DNA of 64,000 nucleotides, taken from the NCBI GenBank assembly GCA_015039365.1, contig WION01000004.1:682001-746000 (forward strand), given 5' to 3'. The position numbers and the translations under genes were made by a program. Position 1 is the stretch's first letter. Every line of letters begins with the position of its first letter. The notes below the pieces were generated by a model, which worked only from the letters and a program-made list of their open reading frames with translations, was not told where the DNA came from and ran no database searches. Below, in pieces: positions 45,475 to 56,883 of the stretch. The DNA is from Amanita rubescens (Eukaryota; Basidiomycota; Agaricomycetes; Agaricales; Amanitaceae).

Positions 45475-48400
45475 ATGCAGCGGCTATCTGTGCTTTGGAA
45501 TTCACTGAAAGCTGCTACTTCCCGCCGTCCTGCCAGTCCAATTCTCCAAAGCCCACAGACAATCCTCAGTCGCAGTTTTGGTGCGCGCGATGCTCATATG
45601 GCAGCGGTCGAAGCAATATCTCCGACTTACTCAAATAAAATGCCAAACGCACCAGAGAGATATGGAAACTTCGATTTACTGCAGCGGGTAAAGCTTGATT
45701 TCACGGATGTCACCGTTTCAAAGTGGAGAAGTCGCGCCACTGGTCTTAGCATCGTTCATCTCGATTATGACGGTCAGTAATTTTGTGGCTTAAGTGGACA
45801 ATTATTCATCAATCAAACAGCTCCTTTAGTTAACGGATATTTTGTAGTTGCAACTGAAAGTGAGTTGAATGGCAAGGTTGCCAGAGTTGGCTAATGCGCG
45901 ACAGTTTTTAATGACTCCGGTTGTCCCCACACTCTCGAACAGTACGTCCACTTTGCAGCAATACTAGGCGTTAGATCCTGATCTCCCTATCATAAGCCTT
46001 GTGTTTATGGGGTCTAAGAAGTACCCTCACAAGGGTCTTTTAGATATTCTTGCTAACCGTGGATTTTCAAACGGGACGAATGCCTGGACAGACCAAGATC
46101 ACACAGCATACACAATCTCAACTGCTGGAGAACAGGGATTTCTTCAGTTACTGCCCATCTACGTGGATCACATACTATTCCCAACCCTCACGGAGGCGGG
46201 GTACGTGCTCCGTTTATTGTTTTCTTCCCTTCTCACCTTCTGGACAATCAGTTTCATCACCGAGGTCTTGTAGTTCGTTATATCGTTGCACTCTATAAGT
46301 ATTGACAATATGTCAGGTACATCACATAGATGGGAAAGGCTACGATTCCGGCGTCGTTTACAGTGAAATGCAAGGTCGTGAAAATACATCAAGCGACCTT
46401 ATGGCACTGAGGTCTGTAATTTCCTCTTACATTTTGGCGTCGGCCATTTAGACCATGGATTAGGCTTCAACGACGGCTGGATCCACCTGGTAGTGCCTAC
46501 CGAAGCGAAACAGGCGGGATAATGGAATCTCTGCGTGTTCTAACCGCAAACCAAAGTAAAATTTCATCGTAAGGTCCTGCCAATTGACTCATATCTGGAG
46601 TAGTACGAGAATATCACCGGGCATATTATGTGCCGCATAACCTAACGCTGATCGTCACGGGAAAGTTTTCTGAAAGCACTTCTTCGTTGTTGAAGGTTGT
46701 GCAGGAACAAGTCGAACCTATATTGGTGGAAAACGGGTCCAACCACGGTCATCGCCCTCCAGGTTGGAAGCGACCCTTCCTTGAAACTGCCAGCGCGAAG
46801 CGCCCTCTGATTGCCCAGACCGTTAAAGAGGTTGTCGAATTCCCGGAAAAGGACGAAAGTATGTTTCTGTCACTTTGCATGTTCTTGACTAAATCCGCAT
46901 GCGAAGGCATGGGTGAATTAACAATTTGCTTCTTGGGGCCACCGCCAAACGCATTCCTGGAACGCAAGGTGCACATTCTTTCCCGTTCATTTAACAGTGT
47001 CTCAAATAGGATTATCAGGCCTTGGATATCCTTAGCGTGTATCTGACCTCTTCGGCAGTCGCTCCTTTAAACAAGGAATACGTTGAGATAGAGTCGCCGC
47101 TTTGGTTAGTCTAATTTCCGCTGGTTCATTCATTGGGCTTATCGCCATATAGCTCGTACATTTATTTCGAAGAAGACACGAGGGCTACACGCGTTAATCT
47201 TCCAATTTATATTAGCTCTGTCCCCACGGAACACCTTGATAGCTTTAACGAAAAATTCAAAGACAGCCTGAAGCGTATTGCGACAACTGGCATAGATATG
47301 CAACGTATGGCCATGGTTATCAACAGAGACGAGAGACAAGTGCGTTTTCATCCGTCCTTTTGTAGAACGTACTAATAGAAACCAGTTGCGCAGCAAATTA
47401 GAGTCGGCCAAAGGAGATACGTTTTCTGGGACTATTATCACTGATTTTCTTTATGGAGAAGAAGATGGATCAGATCTTAAGGCTGCCATGGATGAAATCA
47501 ATCAATATGCTGAGCTGCATCGATGGACGAGCCAGCAATGGTCTGACTTGCTCAGAAAGCACGTCGATTCCAATCTGATTTAAACGCTACGACTGATTAT
47601 TTTTTTTACAGATATTTCATTGACTCTCATTCCATTGTTATTATTGGCAAACCATCTTCGACTATGGCAGATAACTTAGAGACAAATGAAAAGGAACGCG
47701 TGTCGGAACAAGGAAAAAAGCTCGGACCCGAGGGCCTCGCCCATGCGCAAAGGATCCTGGAGGATGCCAAGGCTGAACATGGCAAGCCCATCTCCAATGA
47801 AATCATCACACGCTTCCCTTTGCCGAGTACCAAGAGTATATCCTGGATTCAAGTTCAGAGTGTCCAAGAACAAGGCATTGGAAGACCATCACGATCATGT
47901 CCTCCTGCGTCTAGTGCCCTTCTCAATCATGTCACAGCGGATGGATCTCCGTTACCATTCTTTGTGCAGTACGACCACGTCGAGGTACGAACCATCGGCA
48001 ATTTGAGTCAAATAGCGTGTTTTAACCCTTTTGAATGCTCTAGTCCTCCTTTGTCTCTATCCATGCCTTTTTTTCACTAGACAAGTTGCCATCAAGATTA
48101 AAACCGTAGGTTCATTTCAGGTAATCTACAGAGCAAGACAGTTACTTTACTTTACACAGGCTATTGTCTACATATTTAACCACTTTCTTCTCCCTTCCAA
48201 TTATCCGATTGTCCGGCCAACGATTGACGCACGAAGAGGTTATAAATCAATTAGATGATGAAACTGTATCATACGAAGTCGGCCTAGGTTTAGCGGACTC
48301 ATTCACCGAGACTCTCCGAGTTAGTATCCGAGTCGAGACTGGCAAGTACGAAACGGCGATAGCTTGGCTTCGAGACCTTGTTTACAGTTCTCAATTCGAT

Positions 48401-49913
48401 CAGGAAAGGTGGGATCTTGGAGTATTGGCATCCCGAACGTTAACCAATTCGTTCGCAGGTTGCAGGTCGCTGTCGCTAAAATTCAGCAAGCTCTCCCAGA
48501 GTTGAAGCGCGATGGCACCAACGTCCTGGCTTCATTGTGTTCCCAAATGTTATATGACGAAGATTCAGTATCGCGTTCTGGGGGCATACTCTCTCAGATA
48601 GAATTCACTCCTCAACTAGCTCGTAGATTGCGGGAAAACCCTGGAGAAGTGATTGCAGACCTCGAAGAGGTCAGACGCCATCGTATGTGAGAATCACGCT
48701 CCAAAATGGCCTTTGCCGATAATATATTAGTGACCGAACCTTCTGGCGTTCGCTTTTCGGTTTCCGGGAATGTCCTGAGTCTTAAAAATCCTCGTAGTAC
48801 ATGGGAGAAGTATTTTAAAGAAACTTTACAAGTAAGTTCATACATACTTCCACATGAAATCATCCCCGTTTAGTAACGTTATTTCACTTAAGGAAGGTCC
48901 ATTATCACCGGTTCCCCTTGCCGTTTCAACGCTCAGCTCAGTTGGAAGAGATCCCGTGAAGAAGGTTATTGATGGAACGACATAGCTGCTTTTCTTCCTA
49001 ACTAACAAAATTTGACAGGCCATAGTTATGAGTCTTCCTACGATTGAGAGCTCCTTCGTGTCGCATACTACTAAAGGAATCGTGGGCATTCAACATCCTG
49101 ATTATCCAGTTCTCCGCGTTGCTGTAGAGGTGCTGAACGCCACGGAAAGCTATCTTTGGGTGAGAAGTTCCGCATGATGTAGGTCGGTGACTTAACTATC
49201 CATAGCGCTACATACGTGGGGCCGGGTTAGCCTATGGTGCATATGTATCCATGGACGTCGAAGCTGGTTTCCTCAGCTTTTCGCTCTATAGGGTATGTGA
49301 TGGGTTCGTTTTTCCTCATTAAAGTCTTGGCCTTAATGTCGGACTCAGAGCTCCAACTGCATGGATGCCTTTGGCGAGGCCTCGAAGATGATCAATGGTC
49401 TGGTGGATGGTCAAGTAGGTGACCGGCTCCACATCCTTCGGACCGACATTGAATGACCGAATAGATCGAGCTTGACACTGCGACACTGGACGCTGCGAAA
49501 AGTAGCATTGTCTATGGAGTCGCGAAAGCAGTGTCCACGCCTGGTCGTGCTGTGCGTAGAGATATATTACATGACGTTAGATTCTAACTATTATTCAGGC
49601 CGTTGTATCATTCAGCAACCAAGCGCTGAAGAATGTACCTCAATCATATCAGATAGACCTCCTAGAGAAATACAAGGACGTCACATGCGATGATGTTTTG
49701 CAAGCTATGCGTAAATATCTCTTGCCACTTTTTGATTCATCCACCTCTGTGGCGGTGGTTGTCGCGGCGCCTGGTAAGGCCGCAGAAACAAGCGAAAGAT
49801 TATCAAAGGTTGGGTTCGAGGTGTCGGAGCGCGAACTAGAAATCGATCCCAACGAGATGGAGGACTCTGATTGGACAGAGAGTGGAAGTGAAAGCAGCGA
49901 TGAACGTCGCTAA
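45475..49913 (+). CDS. M16-family metallopeptidase (YOL098C/Cym1-like), about 1,000 residues
   Basis: Large pitrilysin-type zinc peptidase. KLDFTDVTVSKWRSRATGLS leads to APLVNGYFVVATE, then PHTLEH with the inverted zinc motif HxxEH completed across an intron, and LVFMGSKKYPHKGLLDILAN, SNGTNAWTDQDHTAYTISTA, LLPIYVDHILFPTLTEAG. The second half has YFIDSHSIVIIGKPSSTMAD, FSLPIIRLSGQRLTHEEVIN, VSYEVGLGLADSF and RGAGLAYGAYVSMDVEAGFL, the last typical of the C-terminal R-x2-GxxYG region. The acidic tail is SDWTESGSESSDERR. At least twelve introns. The first ATG gives an Arg/Ser-rich presequence (MQRLSVLWNSLKAATSRR ... LSRSFGAR), with a second in-frame ATG at 45598. Confidence 0.82.
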
Positions 49914-49960
49914 TTACGTCCGTTACTTTAGATTTGGTATAATATATATATTGATACCAG

Positions 49961-51318
49961 TTACGATTGTGGAGGCGAATGGGAATCGGATTGTGTAAGA
50001 ACTTGGATCAACTTGCCCTCGGCTTCACCAGGTGTAAGCTCTACCCCGTCCAGAAAGTCATTGTCCACCAAAAACCTCACAGCCTGAGAAAGATTTGAAA
50101 TTGTTATCCGAATCTCAGGAAGTAACAACTTCAATTTCATGTAAGATTGATATGCTCGGGAGGTAACTTATTACTTACATTACGCAGTAAAGTTGGTCGC
50201 GAAGCAAAAGGATTGTGAGGGGGTTTCTTTGGACCTTTTGCATTCCCTTTTTGAAAGGGTCTGAGTTTGGGCTGACCCTCGACATCCTTTGAAAGGGAAA
50301 TTCCCTGGGGACGGTCGACGACTGCTGGCGGTTTCGAACTCATGACTTCCGGAGATTCGTCGCTATCTTCACTTGAGGCTGACTCTTCGTCGGAAGCCAA
50401 GAGACGATCAGATGATCTTGAAACCATTTGCTCGGGATGTGAAGTCGACAGCTGCTTGGCATTCTGTTTTGGGGGAAGTCTCGAGCTCATCTCCCTCCCT
50501 TCCTGCTTGTAATCAGGGCGAGGTCGTTTTCTGGGTAACGAATCTTGAGCGATAATTTGATCACGCTCGATAGCCGCCCTTCCCTGCTGCTTGCCATTCT
50601 GTTTCTGGGGAAGTCTCGAGCTTCCGGGGCCAAATCTCTTCTCCTTTGCTTCCTGCTTAAAATCAGGGCGAGGCCGTTTTCTGGATAACGAAAATTCTCG
50701 AGGGATAATTTGACCACGCTCGATAGCCTCTTCGAGTTTACGTTTTTTTTCTGCAGCTCGCTCAGACGTGGGCCATCTCTTTTTTCGTTCTGCAATCCAG
50801 GCGTCGAGGGCTTCCGGTGTGTTCAGAATGATATTAGTACCTTGAATAGGTATAGGTTTCCTACAAAGGAACGTTAGGTTTGGATTTCCCCAAGGAAACT
50901 GCAGTGCTCACCCTTTGAGGCTAGGATCGGCATCCCATTCTGGCTTCTTTTTACGCCTTTCCCATCCGGATGGATATATGAGGTGTCGGTCCATCTTGTG
51001 CATCTCGAGAGACTTTTGGGATCCGGTAAAGTGACAGCCTTGGTAGGAACATCTATGGTTTCCTGGCTGGTACCAGCTCCCAAACTGCCGGGGCTGGTGA
51101 ATAGTAGGTCTGTGGTTACTGGGTTTCCGTTCTGATATTTGGGGTCGCGAGTGCTCAGGAGTGTACGTAGAAGATAGCGTGTACCCATCTGGCGTAGTTG
51201 ATGGACGCGCTGCGTTGGCAAGAGCCTGTATATAATGAGAAGAATATTGGGCATATGGATTAGCCAAGGCAGAGGTCAGAGCATGTGCAGCCTGAGACGA
51301 GTTTTGTTGATGGTGCAT
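49961..51318 (-). CDS. NUFIP1/Rsa1-like box C/D snoRNP assembly factor
   Basis: NUFIP1 is the platform that brings Snu13/15.5K to box C/D snoRNPs with the R2TP machinery. The N-terminus is Gln/Ala/Pro-rich; then a C2H2 finger, HRCSYQGCHFTGSQKSLEMH with KMDRH, and PSGWERRKKKPEWDADPSLK. The NUFIP signature is NTPEALDAWIAERKKRWPT followed by EKKRKLEEAIERGQIIP. The C-terminus has KKPPHNPFASRPTLLRN and, after an intron, AVRFLVDNDFLDGVEL. Between these lies an internal tandem duplication: RKRPRPDFKQEAKEK and RKRPRPDYKQEGREM, each followed by SSRLPxKQN. It starts at MHHQQNSSQAAH and is tail to tail with the M16 gene (47 bp). Confidence 0.8.
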
Positions 51319-51597
51319 CGCGACGGTGGCAGAAAATACATGTGACTGGATTACGAACAAACGTACACGATTAGTGATACTGGCATACTTTTGCTGCGAA
51401 CAGTAGGATAACCACCAAACAATACTTAATCAGACGGTACAGTGTAAGGGCGGAAAATCTGATCTGAGGATGTTCGGAAGATAGGAAATGAGGTTTACAA
51501 TACCCGGTTCAATGCCAGTCTGAGACTTGGGGGAAGGGAAAAACATTCGGCGCTAACCCGTCCAAGAGAAAAAAAAGAACAGAATAGGTGACCGAGC

Positions 51598-52659
51598 TCA
51601 CTCCTGGGGCTCGGTCTGTTGTTGAGCATCCCGGCCAACTCTCCTTTCCTTCTCGCTTTCAAGCTGGTGATAAAGTAGGAATAGCGCTTTTTCGTTGGAC
51701 TCTGGCGTGCCAATGATGGTGAACATGCGCTCGCCTGTCTCGTCGTGAGGTGTCTTGGCGATGGAGATCTTGGATCCAGATAAACGACGAATTTCGGTTA
51801 TCTTTGTTCCACTCCGGCCGATGATACAGCCCACCATGTCTGACGGGATGGATATGTTTTGTGTGCGGAGATTGGACGCCGGCTGGGATGCGGCGGGACC
51901 CGAAGGAGACTCCGGGGGAGATTTTTGGCTTCTGCCAGCGTCACCATTCTGGCGACGAGAACCGTTGTAGTTGCTACCGGAATAGCCTTGGCCTGCACGT
52001 CTATTCCCCCCGCCCCGGTCGTCGTGAGCGTTACCAGGGTTAAAAAGCACAGTGCCCAACCCCCTCTCCCAGTCCTCCAACAAACATTTCCCAATTTCTT
52101 CAATGGCGAGTCCGATGGCTTCGGGGGTTCCCTGGACATCAACGATACGTTCCGTGGATTGGGGCAACATGTCTTTGGCGGCGATCATACGTGCACCAGA
52201 AGTGTCTTGTATGGTTTTTATCTTGAGACCTTGGCGGCCAATGATGGTGCCCATGAGGTTGTGGGAGATAAGGAGACGTATGGAGGTGTGAGAATTGGAT
52301 GGCGAAGGAGATGATACGGGGGAAGAGGGGCTCGCTGATACGAGCTGAGCGATGATAAGAGTGTATGCCTGGATGGTGTCAGACTAAATAGAGACGAAAA
52401 AAAAGAGAGCATATACCTTTGCCACTGCTTGGACAGGGCCTGTTACGGTCAGAACGCGTTCATGAACGCCGGAAATGACCTTGCTGACGCCAGCTTTAAC
52501 GCCAGTGCGGTCTCTAAGTTCAGCGACATTCTTGCCAGCCCTACCGATGATGATACCAGCGTCTTTTGTACTAACGAGGGCTCGTAGGGTGAGTGCCTTG
52601 TCCTCGGAGGGCGAGGAAGAACGGGAATGAGGCGGGGAGGAGGCGGGGTCGGTGGGCAT
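51598..52659 (-). CDS. triple-KH RNA-binding protein (PCBP/Rnc1/Hek2 type)
   Basis: Three KH domains with clear GxxG loops: LRALVSTKDAGIIIGRAGKN, LLISHNLMGTIIGRQGLKIK and IPSDMVGCIIGRSGTKITEI, the third followed by ISIAKTPHDETGER. The spacing of two close KH domains, a Gly/Asn/Arg-rich linker and one C-terminal KH is that of poly(C)-binding proteins and yeast Pbp2/Hek2, which regulate mRNA stability and localisation. At least one intron lies between KH1 and KH2. The start used, MPTDPASSPPHS, is the first ATG in the exon. The frame continues upstream as PSRYSSPPS and YLNANSVAPP without an ATG, so a short first exon may be missing. uL13 ends 106 bp upstream. Confidence 0.85.
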
Positions 52660-52765
52660 GGATGGAGGAGAGGAATAGCGGGATGGCGGAGCGACGGAAT
52701 TCGCGTTCAAATATTCGGCGACAGCCGAACTCTGTATTGTAATCGTAATACATAGTAAAAAGACG

Positions 52766-53475
52766 CTAATATCCCAAAGAGCCAAGCAGCTCAAAAGACG
52801 ACCCTGTAACTTCTCTTTCTACCTGTTGTCGCTTCTTTAACACTGCTGCTTTGCGCTCTTGGAACGCTTGTGCCTTCATCTTCCGCTTCTCCTCAAGGCG
52901 GTCGACTACGTCCTTGTAACCCCAACCAACTTCGTGCGAGAGCCGCTATTTCCAATTTCAGCATCGTTTTTCAACCCACATCCCAACCAACTCACCTTGA
53001 CAGTACAGTATTTGCGTCCTGGCTTCAGCCGCAACACGCGCAGCGCCTCTGGCACAACCATCCTTTTCTTCCGGTCATATGGTGGAGGCACACCCTCAAA
53101 GAGCTTGAGTCGCTCAAGCGCAGCCGCCCCCCTTGCAGTCTTATGCGGAATCATGCCGCGGATGGCTCGGTATAAAATCTTTGACGGGGCGCGGTGATGG
53201 AACGGGCCAGATTTTTTGGGATTGACGATATGGCGTTTATGCAAAAAGTTATGGTACCGGAGCTATGTGTGCAACGTCAGTGACTCGTTGCATTTTTCGA
53301 TAGAGATTGAACGTACTTTGTTACGGAAAAAGCTGCCTGAAATGTTGATTTCCTCACATCTTACAACAACAATTTTCTGTCCCGAAAGAACTTGTTTTGC
53401 GATGATCGAGGCCAGCCGACCAAGGAGATGTCCCTTTCCATCAATGACGATGGGGGTCGACGAAAAAGTGGCCAT
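52766..53475 (-). CDS. RPL16: 60S ribosomal protein uL13 (L13a/L16)
   Basis: Cytosolic large-subunit protein. Exon 1 carries [20 protein letters not shown] and [20 protein letters not shown] with GSFFRNK. The next has [60 protein letters not shown] and [14 protein letters not shown], and the last [20 protein letters not shown] with a basic helix ending ELLGSLGY. Introns are near 53245-53300 and 52935-53000. The order and length (about 200 residues) fit the family. The start MATFSSTP is the first ATG of the frame. Confidence 0.95.
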
Positions 53476-53895
53476 TATGTTGTCTAGAAGGCATGTTCAA
53501 ACGAGATGACGAGAAAGGGATAGAAAGAGTACGGACCTAGAGAGGATAGGTGAATATGTGCTGAGCACAGTTAAGATGGCTAATAACTCGCCTTGAGTCT
53601 TGACGTTCGCGGGTCTGGCAAGGCGCGGTGGCTGGCAATCGAAACCTTGTGAGAAACTGCACAGTATCTCGGCATTTTCCGGTTTTCCTTTTCAGGACAA
53701 TTAACCAACTAACGACAAATAACTTCCTTAACGGTGCTGATGATCACACCGTACTTATTCATGACAAGTGATATCATTTTGCCTCATTAACAATGCGAAT
53801 TGCCGTGTCATTCTAATTCACCAAAATAATTATTCGAGATTGACAACTGCAGCATTGGCGAGAATTATACAAGTAGGTGGTGACTCTTGGAGTCT
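53476..53895. other. intergenic region between uL13 and acyl carrier protein
   Basis: About 420 bp between two minus-strand genes: the uL13 promoter side and the 3' flank of the acyl carrier protein gene. AT-rich towards 53700-53870. I see no coding frame or named element. Confidence 0.3.
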
Positions 53896-54473
53896 TCAAT
53901 GAGCTATTGTGAACGTCAGTTATTATCCATCAATGCCAAACGTTAAGAAAGGCGTACCATCCGGCGTTTTGGCTATGTAGTCGATAGCTATTGAACATAT
54001 CATATGTTCATGAATACAGTGACATGACCAACGAATGTTAACATACCTTGTTGCACAGTTGTTATGTCGTCGGCCTCTGCATCAGGTATTTCAATTCCAA
54101 ATTCCTATTCCATGGTTAAATTGAGTAGAGACGAAGGATATCGTGACGTACCTCTTCCACTGCCAGCACAACTTCCACTGCATCCAGACTGTCAAGACCC
54201 AAGTCTTTCGTAAATGATGCTGAAGGAGAGAGCTGACAAGGGATTCGTTAATGCACAGTAACTGCAACTGGTAAAATATGAAACTACTTTTGCCGCGTCG
54301 ACCTTGTCAAAATCCTTAAAAACGTTGAGAACACGCTTCTCTATGTCGTCCCTCGGTAGACTAGAACCTGAGGAGAAAAGAGCTTGCTGCCTCAGCTGGT
54401 AGGAGACACGAGGGTTAATCCATGAAGCACGAGGAATAAAGGCAGCTCTGGCAGCAAATCTGAGAAACGACAT
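53896..54473 (-). CDS. ACP1: mitochondrial acyl carrier protein
   Basis: Small protein of mitochondrial fatty acid synthesis and a subunit of complex I and of Fe-S and LYR assemblies. [20 protein letters not shown] is a good presequence. Then [39 protein letters not shown] (the DSL serine that carries phosphopantetheine), [14 protein letters not shown] and [11 protein letters not shown] last intron (donor GTACGC just after CCGGATG, acceptor ending at about 53904) joins to CT CAT TGA, giving the canonical ending KTPDAH; reading through instead would give a longer, atypical tail ending at 53923. It is divergent from the mitochondrial bL17 gene, 116 bp between starts. Confidence 0.9.
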
Positions 54474-54589
54474 TTTGTGTAACAGCAGAGTAGAAGGAGA
54501 AAACGGAGACAACTCGGCAACGCCCGATCGCTTCCGAGCTTCCACGCTATACGCGGCAAACTATACTTGTCGCCAACACTTGACCAGTC

Positions 54590-55586
54590 ATGAAACATGG
54601 CGTAGCCTTTCGCAAGTTCTCTAGAACATCTTCTCATAGGATGCTTATGTTGAGGTGCGCTTTCATTCCTGAATTTAATATACGACCTTCATGGAGCCTC
54701 CAAGGAACCTTGTCACGTCTCTATTGGAACATGAACAAATTCGAACAACACTCCCGAAAGCCCGTGATACTGCCAGACTTGCAGAGAAGGTTTTTTGATT
54801 CACGACCTTGTTTACATTATCTTTACAAATGATCATCAGATTATCACCCTAGGCAAAAAAGGTGGAAGGTCTGCAGAGACCAGTGCAAAGGCATTCCTTC
54901 TCAATCCAAGCCTCGTCCCAAAACTATTCGGACCGCTTGCATCACGATACTCGGAGAGGCAAGGTGGTTATACTCGGATACACAAATACGGAAATCGTCA
55001 AGGCGATAATGCTCCCCAGGCGATTTTGGAGCTGGTCGATAATCCCAAAGACATACGATTGGAAATGACATCCAGAGCTATTGGGCGGGAAGTTTTAAAA
55101 GAAAAATTGAAAAAAGAACAGCCTATATCATTGATTAATAAAGGAGCACAAGGCGTGGAAGACCTGATTAAATCCGAACGTGACTCTGTCAATCCGAAAA
55201 TCGGCTTTCTGAGGCCTATGACCCGATGGAATCTACAGAAAGTACTGAGATTCCGATCCGCAGATGCATTGTCAAGCATGGCTACCAAAGCGGGAGAGTA
55301 TATGGTTAGTGCTTAGAATGTATAGGTTCCTATTCATCTAATAACATCGTGATTTTAGGATACGTTATTGGCTACCCCGTTGGGGTTCAGACAGATTCAT
55401 GAAGAGCTCAAGGAAAAGAATCCTCGCGCCAAACCGCGGCGATTGCGAGCAGGCGAGACCGCGCCTGGGGATACCCGGGCCGCGTTGGACCTAGCACGAG
55501 GTGCCCTAGGACATAGAAGACCACCGCCCAGAGGTCCAATACTTGACATGAAAACAGTATTTGGTCGAAAATACAGACATGCATAG
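54590..55586 (+). CDS. MRPL8: mitochondrial ribosomal protein bL17m
   Basis: Large-subunit mitoribosomal protein of the bacterial L17 family. After MKHGVAFRKFSRTSSHRMLM and a short intron comes NLVTSLLEHEQIRTTLPKAR and DTARLAEK, then IITLGKKGG, LLNPSLVPKLFGPLASRYSE, GGYTRIHKYGNRQGDNAPQA and ILELVDNP, the characteristic L17 blocks. A fungal C-terminal extension follows (RPMTRWNLQKVLRFRSADAL; DTLLATPLGFRQIHEELKEK) ending MKTVFGRKYRHA. At least three introns. It shares a 116-bp divergent promoter with the mitochondrial acyl carrier protein. Confidence 0.92.
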
Positions 55587-56169
55587 ACACATTACATCGC
55601 ACTATTCGGGGTCTTTTTGTGAATCATATTCTATAATTTAATCTTCCAATTTTGACATCGTTAAGAGCCTTCCCATGCCGAGTCGTCTGGTCTACAGAGT
55701 TAGCCATACTGATGTCTGAGGTATATTCGTTGATGATAATGGAAAGAAAACATTATAACACAAGTCGCGCTAAGATAAACATTAATACCGACATAAAAGT
55801 GCCCAATGGTCGCTAATCAGCATGATGTGCTGTTGATGTATCTCGCTTCATGCCATCTCATCATCTCTCGGCAACACGGCTGTTTGTGTAGTTCCAAGAA
55901 TGGTTGCCTGCAGTCGGAGTAATTACGTAGCACCTTGACAAGATTTAAGTCGTATAACTTTAATTTCAAAACCATGGGCGAACCTTTTGAAGTAGAATCA
56001 CTGTGCGTAGAAGCACCTGTAATCCTGCCATACACGGTCAATCGTAACCCCGTTGCTTCGTGGTGGGTTCTCTGAGAAAAGGTGAGAGAGGCTGCAATTG
56101 GCATCCCTCCATGATTGCGCGCTATGATATCTAAGCGGTTGCTTGGGCGCTGAAATGAGCATGTGCCAC
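55587..56169. other. region between bL17m and a small ORF; possible downstream exon
   Basis: About 580 bp. A minus-strand frame is open from 56173 to 55817 (118 codons) and could be a second exon of the small gene at 56170-56391, joined with a GTGACG or GTGAGT donor near 56173-56165 and an acceptor around 56130. The encoded sequence (RLTVYGRITGAS, LKLYDLNLVKVLRNYSDC) matches no family I recognise, so I do not call it a gene. Confidence 0.25.
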
Positions 56170-56391
56170 TCACGTCACCTCAACAACATTCCAACCCTTT
56201 CTAATTGAGTATCGATAGACAGAGCCTGCATCCAAAACCAACGTGACGGAATCTGCTGGGTTTACTAGCTGAACGGAGTCGTAGTTTTGACCGTAAGTCC
56301 GCTGCAATTCAACGGTCACGCTACTTTGTGTATCGTTGTTAAACACGAGGAGGACTTGGTAATTTGCCAAGATGGCTGGCATAACGGGCAA
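56170..56391 (-). CDS. small hypothetical protein, 73 residues
   Basis: A compact open frame beginning MPVMPAILANYQVLLVFNND and ending SIRKGWNVVEVT. It has alternating hydrophobic and polar residues (SVTVELQRTYG, SVTLVLDAGSVYRYS) that suggest a beta-sandwich. No signal peptide is present. A GTGAGT lies at the stop codon (ACGTGAGT), so it could be the first exon of a longer gene. I do not recognise a family; coding status rests on the regular beta pattern only. Confidence 0.45.
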   Translation of the reverse strand: MPVMPAILANYQVLLVFNNDTQSSVTVELQRTYGQNYDSVQLVNPADSVTLVLDAGSVYRYSIRKGWNVVEVT

Positions 56392-56883
56392 CGCGGACGT
56401 AAGGGTTAAGGCAATTTGCTTTAGAAAGTAATAGCTCGGTTGATGAGGTCGAGGGTTCTCGGAACACGAGGATAAGTAGCGTGAACTTATTTACGGCAAG
56501 GCGAGGCGGGGAGAATTATCGCCTGTCCCCGAGATCGGTCCACTCATCAATGGTTCTGAAGAATAACCTACATGTGTCAATTCATGCATGGACTTGCAAA
56601 TTATTGTCCGGCAGCCTGTATAATTGCTGCAGTCGGTGCTTTTATACCCGCGGTAAGGGATGGAAACAATGCGGTTTCAGCGAGGTAATTTTGTTGTTGT
56701 CGGCGAGCGTGTAAAATATTGCCATATCTACTTTCCTTTTATCGCAAGTCCATTGAGCTTGTCAAAACAAACAAAAGAACTGTGCATTCTTCTCAGAGAG
56801 ATATTGTGAGCTAGGTCCATCAAGTAAGTATATGCGTCTATGAACAATGAAAAGCAGGTAGGTAAGACAGTGCTAATCCGCAA
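56392..56883. other. intergenic region
   Basis: About 490 bp between the small ORF and the four-TM protein gene. A plus-strand frame at 56481-56714 has no recognisable features. I see nothing else. Confidence 0.3.

Noticed and set aside
53923..53990. acyl carrier protein ending [10 protein letters not shown]
   Set aside because: Reading through an intron; splicing gives the canonical KTPDAH end.
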